From NCBI GenBank assembly GCA_905479495.1, contig CAJQMR010000029.1, positions 62,001 through 126,000 on the forward strand: a stretch of 64,000 nucleotides of DNA, written 5' to 3'. This document shows, piece after piece, positions 28,595 to 39,658 of the stretch. The translations under genes were made by a program, and so were the position numbers. The notes beneath the pieces are model-generated. The model saw only the letters and a list, made by a program, of their open reading frames with translations, searched no databases and was not told the origin of the DNA. Numbering within the stretch: the stretch's first letter is position 1; each line of letters starts with the position of its first letter. The DNA is from an uncultured Anaerolineae bacterium. Its GTDB lineage: Bacteria; Chloroflexota; Anaerolineae; Promineifilales; Promineifilaceae.

Positions 28595-30813
28595 TAGTCA
28601 CCCTCCCCTGCTTCTGGATTGATGGCCAGGCGCGGCACAATCGGCGCACCAACTGGGGAAACCACATACCCTTCCAGCCGCTCACTCACCAGCACGTCGC
28701 TCACGCTATGCAGCAGCGGAATCGCTACGCCGTCCCGCAGCAGTTGACCCTCAATAAATTGGTACAGCAACAAGCGCGCCGACACATCCAACTCCACCCT
28801 GGCCTGCTCCAACAAATCATCAATAACTGGGTCGTTAAAACTAGCCACATTAAAGTCGCTTTCACTGTGGTACAGAACATCTAAAAAGTTTTGCGGATCG
28901 GGATAATCGGCACACCAGCCATAAGACACCATATGCCCGCCATTTTGCCGCAGGTTGGAAGTCGAGTTTACAAACTCGACCGACACGTCAGCGCCCAAAG
29001 TCTCGCGCCAGTTTTGGATCATCGCGTTCAAATCGTCCCGCTCTGCGTTGCCCAGCCCCGTAGCCGTAATGATGATCGGCGGCAAACCATCAGCATAACG
29101 GGAGGCAGCCAGCGCCTCTTGAGCCAAAACGACGTTGTTCTGATTGGCTGCCTGCTCTTGGGCCAGCTCTAATGAATAACCGGGCATCGCTGGCGGCAAA
29201 ATAGTGTCGGCGCGCACACTTAGATCATTGGCTAACAATGTGTTTAAGGCATCCTTGTCCACCGCCAGGGCAAAGGCACGCCGCACCTGCACATCGTCAA
29301 AGGGGGGCAAGGTGTTGTTCATTTGCATAAGCGTGGTGCACAGCGAGGTGCCGGATTGTAATTGAGCATTCAGTGGGTCAGACGGCCGTCTGATCTGTTC
29401 CGCGTCTGTGTTGTCTAAAAAGAGCAGGTCCACGCCCCCAGATTTGAACATCGTAAGCGGATCAGCCACGTTCGACAGCAGATAAACCACATTTTTCACC
29501 GCTGGTAGCGTGGGGTACGTTTCATTGCGCTCAAATATCAGCGCTTCGAATTCACGATATTCCTTGAGCGTGTAGGGACCGCTGGGATTGGGCGACAAAG
29601 CCCAGGTTTCTAACGACTCATCATCCACTGTTTCCCGATCCACTACGTAAGAAGTTGGATAGGTAAGCTTGGCCAAAAAATACGGTTTGGGTCCATCCAG
29701 CGTAACCACCAGCGTGCGTTCATCAACCACTTCAAGGCCAGAAATCTCATTGGCCCGGTCTGCCAGTTTGTCCGTCACACCTGCAATGTCGTTTAAATAA
29801 GTGGCGGCGGTTCTGGAGCCAGTTTCGGGGTCTGTGGCCCGTTCCCAACTGTACTGTACATCTTCAGCCGTTAATGGCCGTCCATCGGCAAACGTCAAAC
29901 CTTCACGCAATGTAAAGGTGTAGACGGTGCCATCCTCGCTCACATCCCAGCGCTCCGCCAGCTCTGGCACAATTTGCAGCTCTGGTGTCAGGCGCACCAA
30001 ACCACTGTACAGCAGCCCCACATACCCGGCCGCCGAACCAGTGGTGAGGGCCGGGTCCAGGCTAGCCAATGCCGGATCGCCGCCAAACAGCACCAACGTT
30101 TCATCATGGTTAAGGCCAAACAGTGTCCGGGCACCCAGAGAAACCTGGTTTACAATCGCATCCAGTGTGTGCAGTCGGGCATTCACGTTATCAGGCACAC
30201 CGAAGGCAAAGAGGCTGAAAAAATGATCGTCAACGAGCGTATAGGCCATATAAACGCCAATCGGCTCCCCATTGCGATCCGTGCCATTGAGAATGGCTCG
30301 TTGGGCCGTGCGCTCGGTGGCAAAGGCAACCTCCATCTCGCTGATCGTTTGCATATCGTCTAAGTTAAGGGATTCACCATAGTCGCCCAAAATATCATCA
30401 CGCAGGCGTTCATAAGAAAAATCAGCCTCGGCAAAATCGTAATTCACGGTGACAATCAAATCCAGGCTGGGATCACGCAAAGCAACTACATTGCCGGATT
30501 CGCCCTCAAATATCCATTGCGATGGGTAGACAAAACCAAAGCCATCAAAATCTCGGGTGAAGGTTCCTTCGGGAACGGCCGTTGCGGCTCGGGTCGGTAT
30601 CTCAAAATCGGTGACGGCCGTGGGCGTGGGTTCCAACGTGGGCAATGGCACAAGTGTGGGCGTGGGAATGGGCGTCGGCGTGTCGGCAAAAGCATACGCG
30701 TTCGGGGCGTCTGGGGCCCAACTGGCCACCTGCCGGGGGTCGCCCGGCTCACTTTGGCACGCCGCCAACAGCGCAAACAGCAACATCAACCAGCCAACCT
30801 TTTTAAACCGCAT
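28594..30813 (-). CDS. Lipoprotein: PsbP-like domain fused to ABC oligopeptide solute-binding domain (SBP_bac_5)
   Basis: Lipobox LLFALLAACQSEP; FGFVYPSQWIFEG; YVGLLYSGLVRLTPELQIVPELAERWDVSEDGTVYTFTLREGLTFADGRPLTAEDVQYSWERA. Confidence 0.88.
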   Translation of the reverse strand: MRFKKVGWLMLLFALLAACQSEPGDPRQVASWAPDAPNAYAFADTPTPIPTPTLVPLPTLEPTPTAVTDFEIPTRAATAVPEGTFTRDFDGFGFVYPSQWIFEGESGNVVALRDPSLDLIVTVNYDFAEADFSYERLRDDILGDYGESLNLDDMQTISEMEVAFATERTAQRAILNGTDRNGEPIGVYMAYTLVDDHFFSLFAFGVPDNVNARLHTLDAIVNQVSLGARTLFGLNHDETLVLFGGDPALASLDPALTTGSAAGYVGLLYSGLVRLTPELQIVPELAERWDVSEDGTVYTFTLREGLTFADGRPLTAEDVQYSWERATDPETGSRTAATYLNDIAGVTDKLADRANEISGLEVVDERTLVVTLDGPKPYFLAKLTYPTSYVVDRETVDDESLETWALSPNPSGPYTLKEYREFEALIFERNETYPTLPAVKNVVYLLSNVADPLTMFKSGGVDLLFLDNTDAEQIRRPSDPLNAQLQSGTSLCTTLMQMNNTLPPFDDVQVRRAFALAVDKDALNTLLANDLSVRADTILPPAMPGYSLELAQEQAANQNNVVLAQEALAASRYADGLPPIIITATGLGNAERDDLNAMIQNWRETLGADVSVEFVNSTSNLRQNGGHMVSYGWCADYPDPQNFLDVLYHSESDFNVASFNDPVIDDLLEQARVELDVSARLLLYQFIEGQLLRDGVAIPLLHSVSDVLVSERLEGYVVSPVGAPIVPRLAINPEAGEGD

Positions 30814-32270
30814 CAGGCACCTCCCCTTCGGCGTACGCGGAAAAACAAGATAAGTCCAGCGAGCAAGACAACCCCTCCACCAGCCCACCAAACCCAGGGC
30901 GGCAATGTATCCTCTGGCACCACTGTGGCGTCCGGTTCACTTGTCGGGGCAGCGGGTGTGCTGGCCTGGGCAACTTCGGTGGAAACGGCCGTATCCGTGG
31001 GCAAACGCGTGGGGGTGGCTGAAGGCAGCGGTGTTTCAGTAGGCAGGGCTGTTTCGGTGGGTACATCTGTGGGCGTATCCAGCATAGGCACACCGCCCAG
31101 GGCAATTGTCGCTACCTGGGTGGGTGTGGCTTGCAGCGCAATGGCATCAGCTTCAGATGTGGGCGTGGGATCGTAGCCAACGGCCGTACGCCAGGCAGCA
31201 TCCAGGCTGTTGGTGTCCAGCCCATAGACCGACATCAGGGCCACGTCAATGGTTTGGCCAGATTGAATGGTTTGCAGCAGCGTGTTCATCTGCGCCGCAC
31301 CAAAGGTATCAACCAGATATTGCACCACCTGCCCACTTTGGGTGTAGGCTAATGAAGCGCTATCGGTATATGCCGAAAATCCATTGGCCAAAGAACGTAG
31401 CGTGGGCAGACGGCCGTTTTGCAGAGCCAGTTCAACCTGGGCCACCTCGGCCTCATCTGCTTCCCCCTCAGCATAACGCGCCAGCCCCTCACTCAGCCAA
31501 GTGGGTAAGCGAAGCCCCCGGCAGTTAAAGGTCAACATGCCTTCCACCAGGTGCGTCAGTTCATGAGGCACAATCTGGGAAGCCCAATCCAGCTCGCCCG
31601 GAGCCACGCCTAAAACGGTCACGTTGTATTCGGGAAAAGCTACCCCGCCGGTCCACTCCGGCACGTCAAAAATCACCTGGCGCACATCAGAAGCAGCCGG
31701 GTAAAACCATAGCGCCACTGGCTCCACAGCAGGCAAGCCCAGCTCGTTTTCCAGGCGGTCCAGGCTGGTAGTGGCTTCGCGCAGCAGCGCCTGCCCGAAG
31801 CTGTTGTTGCCCACATACCAATGCACCGTCACATCTCCAGAACGGGCCGACTGCCAATCGTGATTTTCATCTTCGACCAGCATTTCCTGCCGCTCGGTGG
31901 TGAACAAGTTGCCCTGTGAATCAACCATTTCCCACTGCCACCACACCGTAACGCCCGGTGGTAACGCCCCGCTGCGCGATAAATCCCATTCCCAAATGGC
32001 AAATACGGAACTGCTGGCAAAAACGTCAACTTCTTGCCGGGCACTGCCTTGCTGGCAGCTACGGCCGTTTAGCCCATAAACCAGCGTCACAGATTCAATC
32101 TGTCGCTGGTGGGTGGCAAACATCTCAAAACGAATTAAAAATGGATATTCAACGCGAACTTCGTTTCGGGAAATTTCTGGCGGATTTTGGGCAATTGCAG
32201 TTTGGGTGGCTCCCAAAATAAAAACTGTGACTACAAAAAGAAAAAGGCTCCGATAAGTTTTCATCAGCAC
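30813..32270 (-). CDS. Exported zinc-peptidase-like protein (HExxH, peptidase MA-like) with C-terminal TM anchor
   Basis: IVPHELTHLVEGMLTF; signal peptide; Thr/Pro-rich linker then WWAGGGVVLLAGLILFFRVRRRG. Confidence 0.8.
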   Translation of the reverse strand: MLMKTYRSLFLFVVTVFILGATQTAIAQNPPEISRNEVRVEYPFLIRFEMFATHQRQIESVTLVYGLNGRSCQQGSARQEVDVFASSSVFAIWEWDLSRSGALPPGVTVWWQWEMVDSQGNLFTTERQEMLVEDENHDWQSARSGDVTVHWYVGNNSFGQALLREATTSLDRLENELGLPAVEPVALWFYPAASDVRQVIFDVPEWTGGVAFPEYNVTVLGVAPGELDWASQIVPHELTHLVEGMLTFNCRGLRLPTWLSEGLARYAEGEADEAEVAQVELALQNGRLPTLRSLANGFSAYTDSASLAYTQSGQVVQYLVDTFGAAQMNTLLQTIQSGQTIDVALMSVYGLDTNSLDAAWRTAVGYDPTPTSEADAIALQATPTQVATIALGGVPMLDTPTDVPTETALPTETPLPSATPTRLPTDTAVSTEVAQASTPAAPTSEPDATVVPEDTLPPWVWWAGGGVVLLAGLILFFRVRRRGGA

Positions 32271-32357
32271 TTAGCTTTTTTAACTGGCAACGATTACGAG
32301 ATGATGCTTATATCAACAGACTCAATTATTCCCCATTTTTGCCCAATTTCCAACCCT

Positions 32358-33005
32358 TTATTTTACAGCTGGTGGATTTTCGAAATCGATCAGGCGATAA
32401 GGGTAAATGTTGATGATGGTGGTTTCTTCAAATTGGGTGACGGTTGTGGTATCGCGACGATAAATGTGGATATGCCCATGCAGCATGTAGCGCGGCTTCA
32501 CCCATTGCAGCAAATTGCGCATGATTTTGAAGCCAGTATGGGGAATATCGGTCTTGTCGTGAATGCCGTAAGGTGGGGAATGGGTGACGAGGATGTCCAA
32601 GAAACGGCCGTAACGCAATTTATTACGCAGCAGCAGCGGCAGCAGTTGAGCTACCTGATAACGCATCTCCGACTCGCTGTACATATAAGGCGCATTCGGC
32701 CGGTAACGCATCGATCCTTCTAGCCCGGCCAGCAGCAAACCCTCGCGTTTGACCACCCGGCCATGAATATCGTCGCCCCCTGGCACCTGTTCTAAAATGC
32801 GACCTTCAACCGTGTACTGCGGCCCCTTGTCGTGGTTACCTCGCACATACACCAACCGCCGATCCAGCGCCGAAACGAGGAAGTCTAAATAATAAAAGGG
32901 TAAATCACCGCAGCCAATGATCAGATCGATGCCCGGGTACTTCTGGCGCACATCACTGCAATACAGCTGATCCATTACCCGGTCACTGACCGCCAAAATT
33001 TTCAT
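32358..33005 (-). CDS. Metallophosphoesterase
   Basis: MKILAVSDRVMD...IIGCGDLPFYYLD...VRGNHDKG...VTHSPPYGIHDKTD...LHGHIHIY. Confidence 0.9.
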   Translation of the reverse strand: MKILAVSDRVMDQLYCSDVRQKYPGIDLIIGCGDLPFYYLDFLVSALDRRLVYVRGNHDKGPQYTVEGRILEQVPGGDDIHGRVVKREGLLLAGLEGSMRYRPNAPYMYSESEMRYQVAQLLPLLLRNKLRYGRFLDILVTHSPPYGIHDKTDIPHTGFKIMRNLLQWVKPRYMLHGHIHIYRRDTTTVTQFEETTIINIYPYRLIDFENPPAVK

Positions 33006-33307
33006 GGGTCAGGCCATTCACGGTGTTGATTCACAGCTAATTTTTGCAAAATAGCATCTTCCAAGTCGATGCCGGATATGCTGGCCAATTGCAGTAGGTA
33101 AAGCGCAACATCAGCCAGCTCACCAGCCAATTCATCCGGCTGGGCCACATCACTGCGCCACTGGAAATGTTCCAGCACCTCCGCAGCTTCAATGGCCAGC
33201 GAGGCTGCTAAATTGCGCGGGGTTTGGGGTTTGGGAGAATCGGGTTCGTACCAGCCCTTGCTGCTGACAAAGTCATGCATTCGGGCTTCAAGCTCTTTCA
33301 GTTCCAT
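33002..33307 (-). CDS. MazG-like/RS21-C6-type nucleotide pyrophosphohydrolase
   Basis: NLAASLAIEAAEVLEHFQW...ELADVALYLLQLASISGIDLEDAI. Confidence 0.85.
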   Translation of the reverse strand: MELKELEARMHDFVSSKGWYEPDSPKPQTPRNLAASLAIEAAEVLEHFQWRSDVAQPDELAGELADVALYLLQLASISGIDLEDAILQKLAVNQHREWPDP

Positions 33308-33312
33308 GAAGC

Positions 33313-33363
33313 GAGATTGGAGATTAGAGATTGGAGACTGAAATCTCCAGTCTCCAATCTCCC
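33313..33363. repeat. Heptamer hairpin repeat (GAGATTR)n / (CAATCTC)n
   Basis: GAGATTG GAGATTA GAGATTG GAGACTG AAATCTC CAGTCTC CAATCTC. Confidence 0.85.
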
Positions 33364-33372
33364 TATTAACTA

Positions 33373-34413
<1,041 letters not shown>

Positions 34414-34589
34414 TCAAACGGAAACAAAATATTGTTAAGAAAGCACCAGCCCCCTCACAAAAGGGTGAGCCAGCACCTCCAATCATTAGTAAACAACGAT
34501 CTGCGATATGCAAATTTTACCGCCGTTTACTATACCGTGTACGCTAAACACCAGTCATGGTCAAATGTCATGCCTCAGGGCGTCAGGTA

Positions 34590-35897
34590 TCACGATAGCA
34601 GACGCATTACCACTTGTGCCAGTTTTGCGCCATCGTGCCGCCACGGTCGGGCCTCATCAACCAAATCGGCCGTAACCATCGGCAGCTCTTTTGGTGGGGT
34701 AAGCTGAACGTAAATTGTATTGCCGCCACCCCGATTCGGGGGAATAGATAGATTGTCGTTGGCGATAACCATATCCAGGCAGCCAGTGGGAATATGTTGA
34801 AAAAGTGTTGCCACATGATCCGCAACAGAGTAATTATCCGTCTCTCCGGGCTGTGTGGCAAGATTACATATATAAATCTTAGGTGCGCGGGCATGCAGCA
34901 GCGCTTCGGCCAGGTCTGGCACCAGCAAATTAGGTAAAATACTGGTGTATAAACTACCTGGCCCCATCACAATCAGGTCTGCCTGGAAGATAGCTTGCAA
35001 GGCGGCGGGATACGCTTTGACTTGACTTGGTTGGAGATAGACGTGTTGGATACGGCCGTTTACCTCCGGTATCGCACTTTCCCCTACCACCCGCTGCAAC
35101 GTGCCATCTGGCAGCAAAATATCCGCTTCCAGAACCACATCTGCCAGGGTGGAGGGCAGCACCCGCCCACGCAGCGCCAGCACCCGTTCCGCCGCCAGCA
35201 ATGCCTCGTCGAAGCTGCCCGTAATACCCGTGAGCGCTGCCAACAGCAAATTACCAAAGGCATGACCTTGCAAGGGCGAATGGCCATTTTCACCCACGGC
35301 CGCGCCAAAACGATATTGCAACACCTGGGTCATCAGCGCTTCGTCACGTGACAGCGCGGCGATGTTGTTGCGAAAATCCCCCGGCGGCAGCAGGCCAAAC
35401 TCACGCCGTAAACGGCCGCTGCTGCCCCCATCATCCGCCACCGTCACGATGGCGGTGATGTTGCGCGTGTACGTCGTCAGGCCACGCAGCAAGCCAGGCA
35501 TCCCCGTACCGCCACCAATAGCCACAATGTTTGGTCCGCGCCGCTGGCGACTATGTTCATAAATACGCTCGGCTACGCTGGCTTCTGGCAACTGGAACGG
35601 GGCCGTGAGGGCACGCCCCATTTTTAACACGCCCGACACCATTAGCACCGCGCCTACCAACAACGGCAAGATAATTTGCCAGGGGTCAGGCAAAAACTGG
35701 AGGGTTAACACATTGTAAACGGATTCAGGTAGCCAATTTTGCCGCTCCAACAAAAAGAGCAGATTCACGACGCCGAGGCCAGAAACGGCCGTACCCACTC
35801 CCAACAGCAACAACCAGCGCTTCAAGCCAATGCCGGGTGATAACCAGCGGCTGCTAGAAAAAAAGATAAATCGCTTGAACGGTGATGTTTTTTGCAC
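34590..35897 (-). CDS. YvcK/CofD-like gluconeogenesis factor family protein
   Basis: PNIVAIGGGTGMPGLLRGLTTYTRNITAIVTVADDGGSSGRLRREFGLLPPGDFRNNIAAL; N-terminal TM segments. Confidence 0.93.
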   Translation of the reverse strand: MQKTSPFKRFIFFSSSRWLSPGIGLKRWLLLLGVGTAVSGLGVVNLLFLLERQNWLPESVYNVLTLQFLPDPWQIILPLLVGAVLMVSGVLKMGRALTAPFQLPEASVAERIYEHSRQRRGPNIVAIGGGTGMPGLLRGLTTYTRNITAIVTVADDGGSSGRLRREFGLLPPGDFRNNIAALSRDEALMTQVLQYRFGAAVGENGHSPLQGHAFGNLLLAALTGITGSFDEALLAAERVLALRGRVLPSTLADVVLEADILLPDGTLQRVVGESAIPEVNGRIQHVYLQPSQVKAYPAALQAIFQADLIVMGPGSLYTSILPNLLVPDLAEALLHARAPKIYICNLATQPGETDNYSVADHVATLFQHIPTGCLDMVIANDNLSIPPNRGGGNTIYVQLTPPKELPMVTADLVDEARPWRHDGAKLAQVVMRLLS

Positions 35898-35958
35898 CTG
35901 GCGATTCTAACAAGTCGGCAGGTGGTGGTCAAAGCTCCCAATAAGAATGAAGAATGTC

Positions 35959-36020
35959 GGACACAGATTTCACAGATAGTAAGAAAATTTAACTGCGTTT
36001 ATCTGTGAAAACCTGTGTCC
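35959..36020. repeat. Intergenic imperfect inverted repeat (GGACACAGATTTCACAGAT ... ATCTGTGAAAACCTGTGTCC)
   Basis: Arms read directly; near-perfect complementarity between 35959-35977 and 36001-36020. Confidence 0.75.
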
Positions 36021-36052
36021 CATTTCTACTAATTGAGGAACAGATCAATAAA

Positions 36053-37717
36053 TTAGTGAGTGACAAATGGCAAATAAATCCGGCATTGGTTCAATGTCCA
36101 CGCTGCATAATCATGCAAGGCAAATCCCTGAAAGGCCCAACTGGCGCTTAAAGCAGCCGCAACATTCTCTAGCTCCTGCTCCATGTAAGCGGTACATTCT
36201 TCAGCAAATGTGACATGATCATAATCATTTGGCGTAAGTTCCAGGCCAATCATGACAGGCGTGCCTAAAGCGTTGCCATCTGCCATAAAACCTTCTGCCC
36301 AGGATAAGATACCGTCGGTACGGCCGTCCCAGCGCACATCTGCAAAATCCCGATAATCCATAAGCGTCAGCACATCGAGCAGCGGCATCACATCCCAATT
36401 GGACAGGACTTCGCCACTGTTTTGCGGCCCGGTTAAAAATCGAGCCGGAATATCGGCGTTGAGGATAATGGGATCATAGGTTTGGTTATACAAATCAATG
36501 GCTGTGCGGCAGTAAGTGAGCAATTCCAAGAAGCGATCCCAGTGATTATCTATTTCCCAACTGTCATGTTCAACATCCAGATGAATCCCATCGAATCGCT
36601 CAGCGGCCGTTACACCTGACTGGTTAAAGGCGAGAATGGCATCACAACTGTCTTTGCCTTCCTGCAACAACACGTCTGAGTTGACCCATTCAAAAGTACC
36701 GGCGAGTGCTTCTACTTTTAGCCCATTTTGATGGGCTACCGTGAGGAAGTTCTGAAACGCTCCTGCCTCTGTGTAACCTGTTGGGTTCATGTATGGGTAA
36801 ACAGAGAGGTAGGCAGTTGATGCGTAAGCAGATTCGTCGCCATGCGGCGCTCCGAAAAATGACAGCCATTCATCCCGATCACCCAAACCATTGCCGTTAA
36901 AATCCCCATTGGTAAGCAGCGCCCATATTTCTGGATTGCCAGATTCATTAGCTTCGCCCCAAATCCAGGCCGAGCGACCGGACATTTTTATAAAGGCATC
37001 AATCCCGCTGTGCCCACCATCGCCATCATCCAGGGTTAGTTGAACGCGGTACAGGGGGTTAGGATTAGCGGGGGGTGACCAGGTTAACTGGTAACGGCCG
37101 TTTCCCCCATCACTCAAAACCAGATTACCGCTGTCATAGCCACCTGCCGACAGGATGCGTCCAGTGCCGGTTAAGTTGGAACGGCCGTCTCTATCCGCCA
37201 GCCAAATTTCAATAGCTCCCATTCCCGGTTTATATATCCAAGACTGTTCTGTGGCATCGGCGGCAAGCTGTGACCCAAAATCTGCCACGCCGCTCAAATT
37301 GAGACAATCCAGGTCTGGTGAAACAGCCACCTCAGAGCCATTCAGCCCCAGGCTGGCGCGCACATTTCCCGTAAAAGCATTGTTGTACATGCAAGCACTC
37401 CACACCCGCTCAGAAGCAAGACCAGCCTCATCTGTGGTTACCGTAAATGTGGCCTGGGGATAGGGCATATCGGTGTGGTGAATGGTGGTAACAGTGTAGG
37501 TTGTATTGGGCATGGCGTCTAACACCCGAACCGTAAACCAGAATGGGTTTTCTATCCCTTCCCAAGAAAGCATGTCAATTTGTGGTGTTGCCCCAAACCC
37601 GGCAGCCACATCAGCAATGCCGCCTTGTTCAACCAACACAATATTCAAAATCAACAAACCAATTCCCAAGGCGATAGTGACAAATAAAGATGTGTAACGG
37701 GTAGATTCAGTTTTCAT
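36053..37717 (-). CDS. Exported protein, possible TIM-barrel glycosidase-like domain, C-terminal CRIYLPFVTH
   Basis: Start MKTESTRYTSLFVTIALGIGLLILNIVL preceded by GGAGG RBS; RFDGIHLDVEHDSWEIDNHW and LTLMDYRDFADVRW resemble glycosidase barrel strands. Confidence 0.6.
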   Translation of the reverse strand: MKTESTRYTSLFVTIALGIGLLILNIVLVEQGGIADVAAGFGATPQIDMLSWEGIENPFWFTVRVLDAMPNTTYTVTTIHHTDMPYPQATFTVTTDEAGLASERVWSACMYNNAFTGNVRASLGLNGSEVAVSPDLDCLNLSGVADFGSQLAADATEQSWIYKPGMGAIEIWLADRDGRSNLTGTGRILSAGGYDSGNLVLSDGGNGRYQLTWSPPANPNPLYRVQLTLDDGDGGHSGIDAFIKMSGRSAWIWGEANESGNPEIWALLTNGDFNGNGLGDRDEWLSFFGAPHGDESAYASTAYLSVYPYMNPTGYTEAGAFQNFLTVAHQNGLKVEALAGTFEWVNSDVLLQEGKDSCDAILAFNQSGVTAAERFDGIHLDVEHDSWEIDNHWDRFLELLTYCRTAIDLYNQTYDPIILNADIPARFLTGPQNSGEVLSNWDVMPLLDVLTLMDYRDFADVRWDGRTDGILSWAEGFMADGNALGTPVMIGLELTPNDYDHVTFAEECTAYMEQELENVAAALSASWAFQGFALHDYAAWTLNQCRIYLPFVTH

Positions 37718-37769
37718 GGAAACCTCCTTTTGAACGCAAATTAACACCATGAGGAACAGAGAACCGCTC

Positions 37770-39530
37770 TTATTTTTGCACGTAAGGGATGTAAAGACAT
37801 TGCCGCTCATCGGCTCCAAGGTCGGGGAATGGCGTACAGGAAGGTCGTGCACCGCCATCAACGTCTGTAGAAACATCAGACGGGGTGGCTTGATTCAAGG
37901 CAGGGGATGTCATCAGTAAATGAAATCCGTCGGGCTCAAATTGGGGAACGGCCGTCATCGCCTCCGTCACTGCTACTGGGCCATTGGTATTTTGCCCATT
38001 GCCGTACCACAGCACATCAAACACAGTGGCTGTGCTTCCAGACACAGCATCAATGCCAATGGCCTGGCTTACGACAATTGCATTGCTAATGCTCAATGTG
38101 GAAGTAATATCTGAAACAAAAACCCCAGTCCCTGTGAGCGGATTATTGCCAGCAATGGTGGGATGCTGTATCGAGACATTACTCAAGGCCAGATAAACAC
38201 CACTCCCCCTCTCAGCCAGATCCGCGTCATTGTCAACAATCACACTATTTGAAGCCACAATATCCGTCTCAACCGCAACCAGTCCGCCGCCATAACCATC
38301 ATCATTCGCGGGCATGTCAACGGCTAAATTGTTGCGAATGATGTCAGACAAAAGTTCAACCGAATTGTCTTGATCTAGATAGACGCCGCCGCCTATGGTG
38401 GCAACATTGTCGTAAATTATATTTTGACGAAGGGTTAAATTGTCGGATAACCTGGCAAAAAGCCCACCGCCCCTGAGTATTCCCAAATTAGCAATATTTA
38501 CGCCACCATTACCGTAAATGCTGTTTCCCACAATCTGGACAAAATCACTTGTTAACAAATAAATGCCTGCACCGGCCCCCTCAAAACTAGCCAAACGAAC
38601 ATTGTTGTAAACCATATTGCCTTGGATTAGTGCCTTGTCGGCCGTTTCCAGGCAAAGTCCCCCACCATTATTTGCGGCCGTATTTCCATAAATAACGTTG
38701 TCCACGAGCTGCACATTGCTGCTGTTTAGAACTCGACCGCCACCGCAATGTTTTTGACCTGGTCCAGCATAATTTGCTACATTTTGGAAGATTCCATTGT
38801 TTTTCACCGTGGCATCATTGCTCCCAATCATATATAAACCACCCGCATAAACAGTGGCAACGTTTTGGTTAATCCCATTATTCATTACCACAGCTGCTGG
38901 GCTATTTATGATAAAAATGCCGCCACCGTGACAGGCTGTACTGGTTTGCACTTTATTGTTTGTCAGGGTTACGCTGGCGTTGCTCACAAAAATAGCGCCA
39001 CCGGCATCGACACAATTAGTCGTTGCCCCACCCCCTTGCCCGGTTGCATCCCCATTTTGGATGGTCAGGTTTTCAATAACGGCCGTTGCCGTCCCCGTAA
39101 TCACCAAGCCCCGGCCAAGCGATTGGGCATCTAAAACTGTTGTCTGCGTCTGAGGATAACTTTGCGTAAAGTCCGTTGACGAATAACCACCCCGAATTGT
39201 CAACGAGACATCCACATAGCCAATCTGATCGAGGCCGTTGATCTGCACCACGTCGCTGTATACGCCCTCTGCCAGACGAATCTCGTCGCCAGAAACCACA
39301 TTGTTGATGGCATGTTGCAAGGTGGCACAGGGGCTTGTTGGATTGGTACAGACGTTGGCAGCGTCTGCTCCAGCTGGTGATACATAGCGAATCGTTGTCC
39401 CCCCTGAACCATTTTCAGAATACCCACTAACCAAGGAGCCAAAAGTGGCGCTCACCGCCCATAGACCGATTAGCAGCACCAGGCCAATACGGCCGTAACG
39501 CTGCCAAATCCCCATTCTATTCAATTGCAT
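37770..39530 (-). CDS. Secreted right-handed parallel beta-helix repeat protein
   Basis: RYVSPAGADAANVCTNPTSPCATLQHAINNVVSGDEIRLAEGVYSDV; repeated NN.I..N / GGGL turns; C-terminus QCLYIPYVQK. Confidence 0.85.
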   Translation of the reverse strand: MQLNRMGIWQRYGRIGLVLLIGLWAVSATFGSLVSGYSENGSGGTTIRYVSPAGADAANVCTNPTSPCATLQHAINNVVSGDEIRLAEGVYSDVVQINGLDQIGYVDVSLTIRGGYSSTDFTQSYPQTQTTVLDAQSLGRGLVITGTATAVIENLTIQNGDATGQGGGATTNCVDAGGAIFVSNASVTLTNNKVQTSTACHGGGIFIINSPAAVVMNNGINQNVATVYAGGLYMIGSNDATVKNNGIFQNVANYAGPGQKHCGGGRVLNSSNVQLVDNVIYGNTAANNGGGLCLETADKALIQGNMVYNNVRLASFEGAGAGIYLLTSDFVQIVGNSIYGNGGVNIANLGILRGGGLFARLSDNLTLRQNIIYDNVATIGGGVYLDQDNSVELLSDIIRNNLAVDMPANDDGYGGGLVAVETDIVASNSVIVDNDADLAERGSGVYLALSNVSIQHPTIAGNNPLTGTGVFVSDITSTLSISNAIVVSQAIGIDAVSGSTATVFDVLWYGNGQNTNGPVAVTEAMTAVPQFEPDGFHLLMTSPALNQATPSDVSTDVDGGARPSCTPFPDLGADERQCLYIPYVQK

Positions 39531-39658
39531 TTTCTCCTCTCCTGGAAACTAACTGGCACGGTGAACAACAGGCAGCTGCACGAAGGCGCGGCCCACTGCC
39601 CTGACTGAACAGACTTTGAGCCAGGTTCTGCTATGCACTTAGAAAAATTGTCAAAACG

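Noticed and set aside
33313-33363. CRISPR array interpretation of the short tandem repeats
   Set aside because: Units are 7-8 bp, without spacers, and have reverse-complement arms; no cas genes seen.
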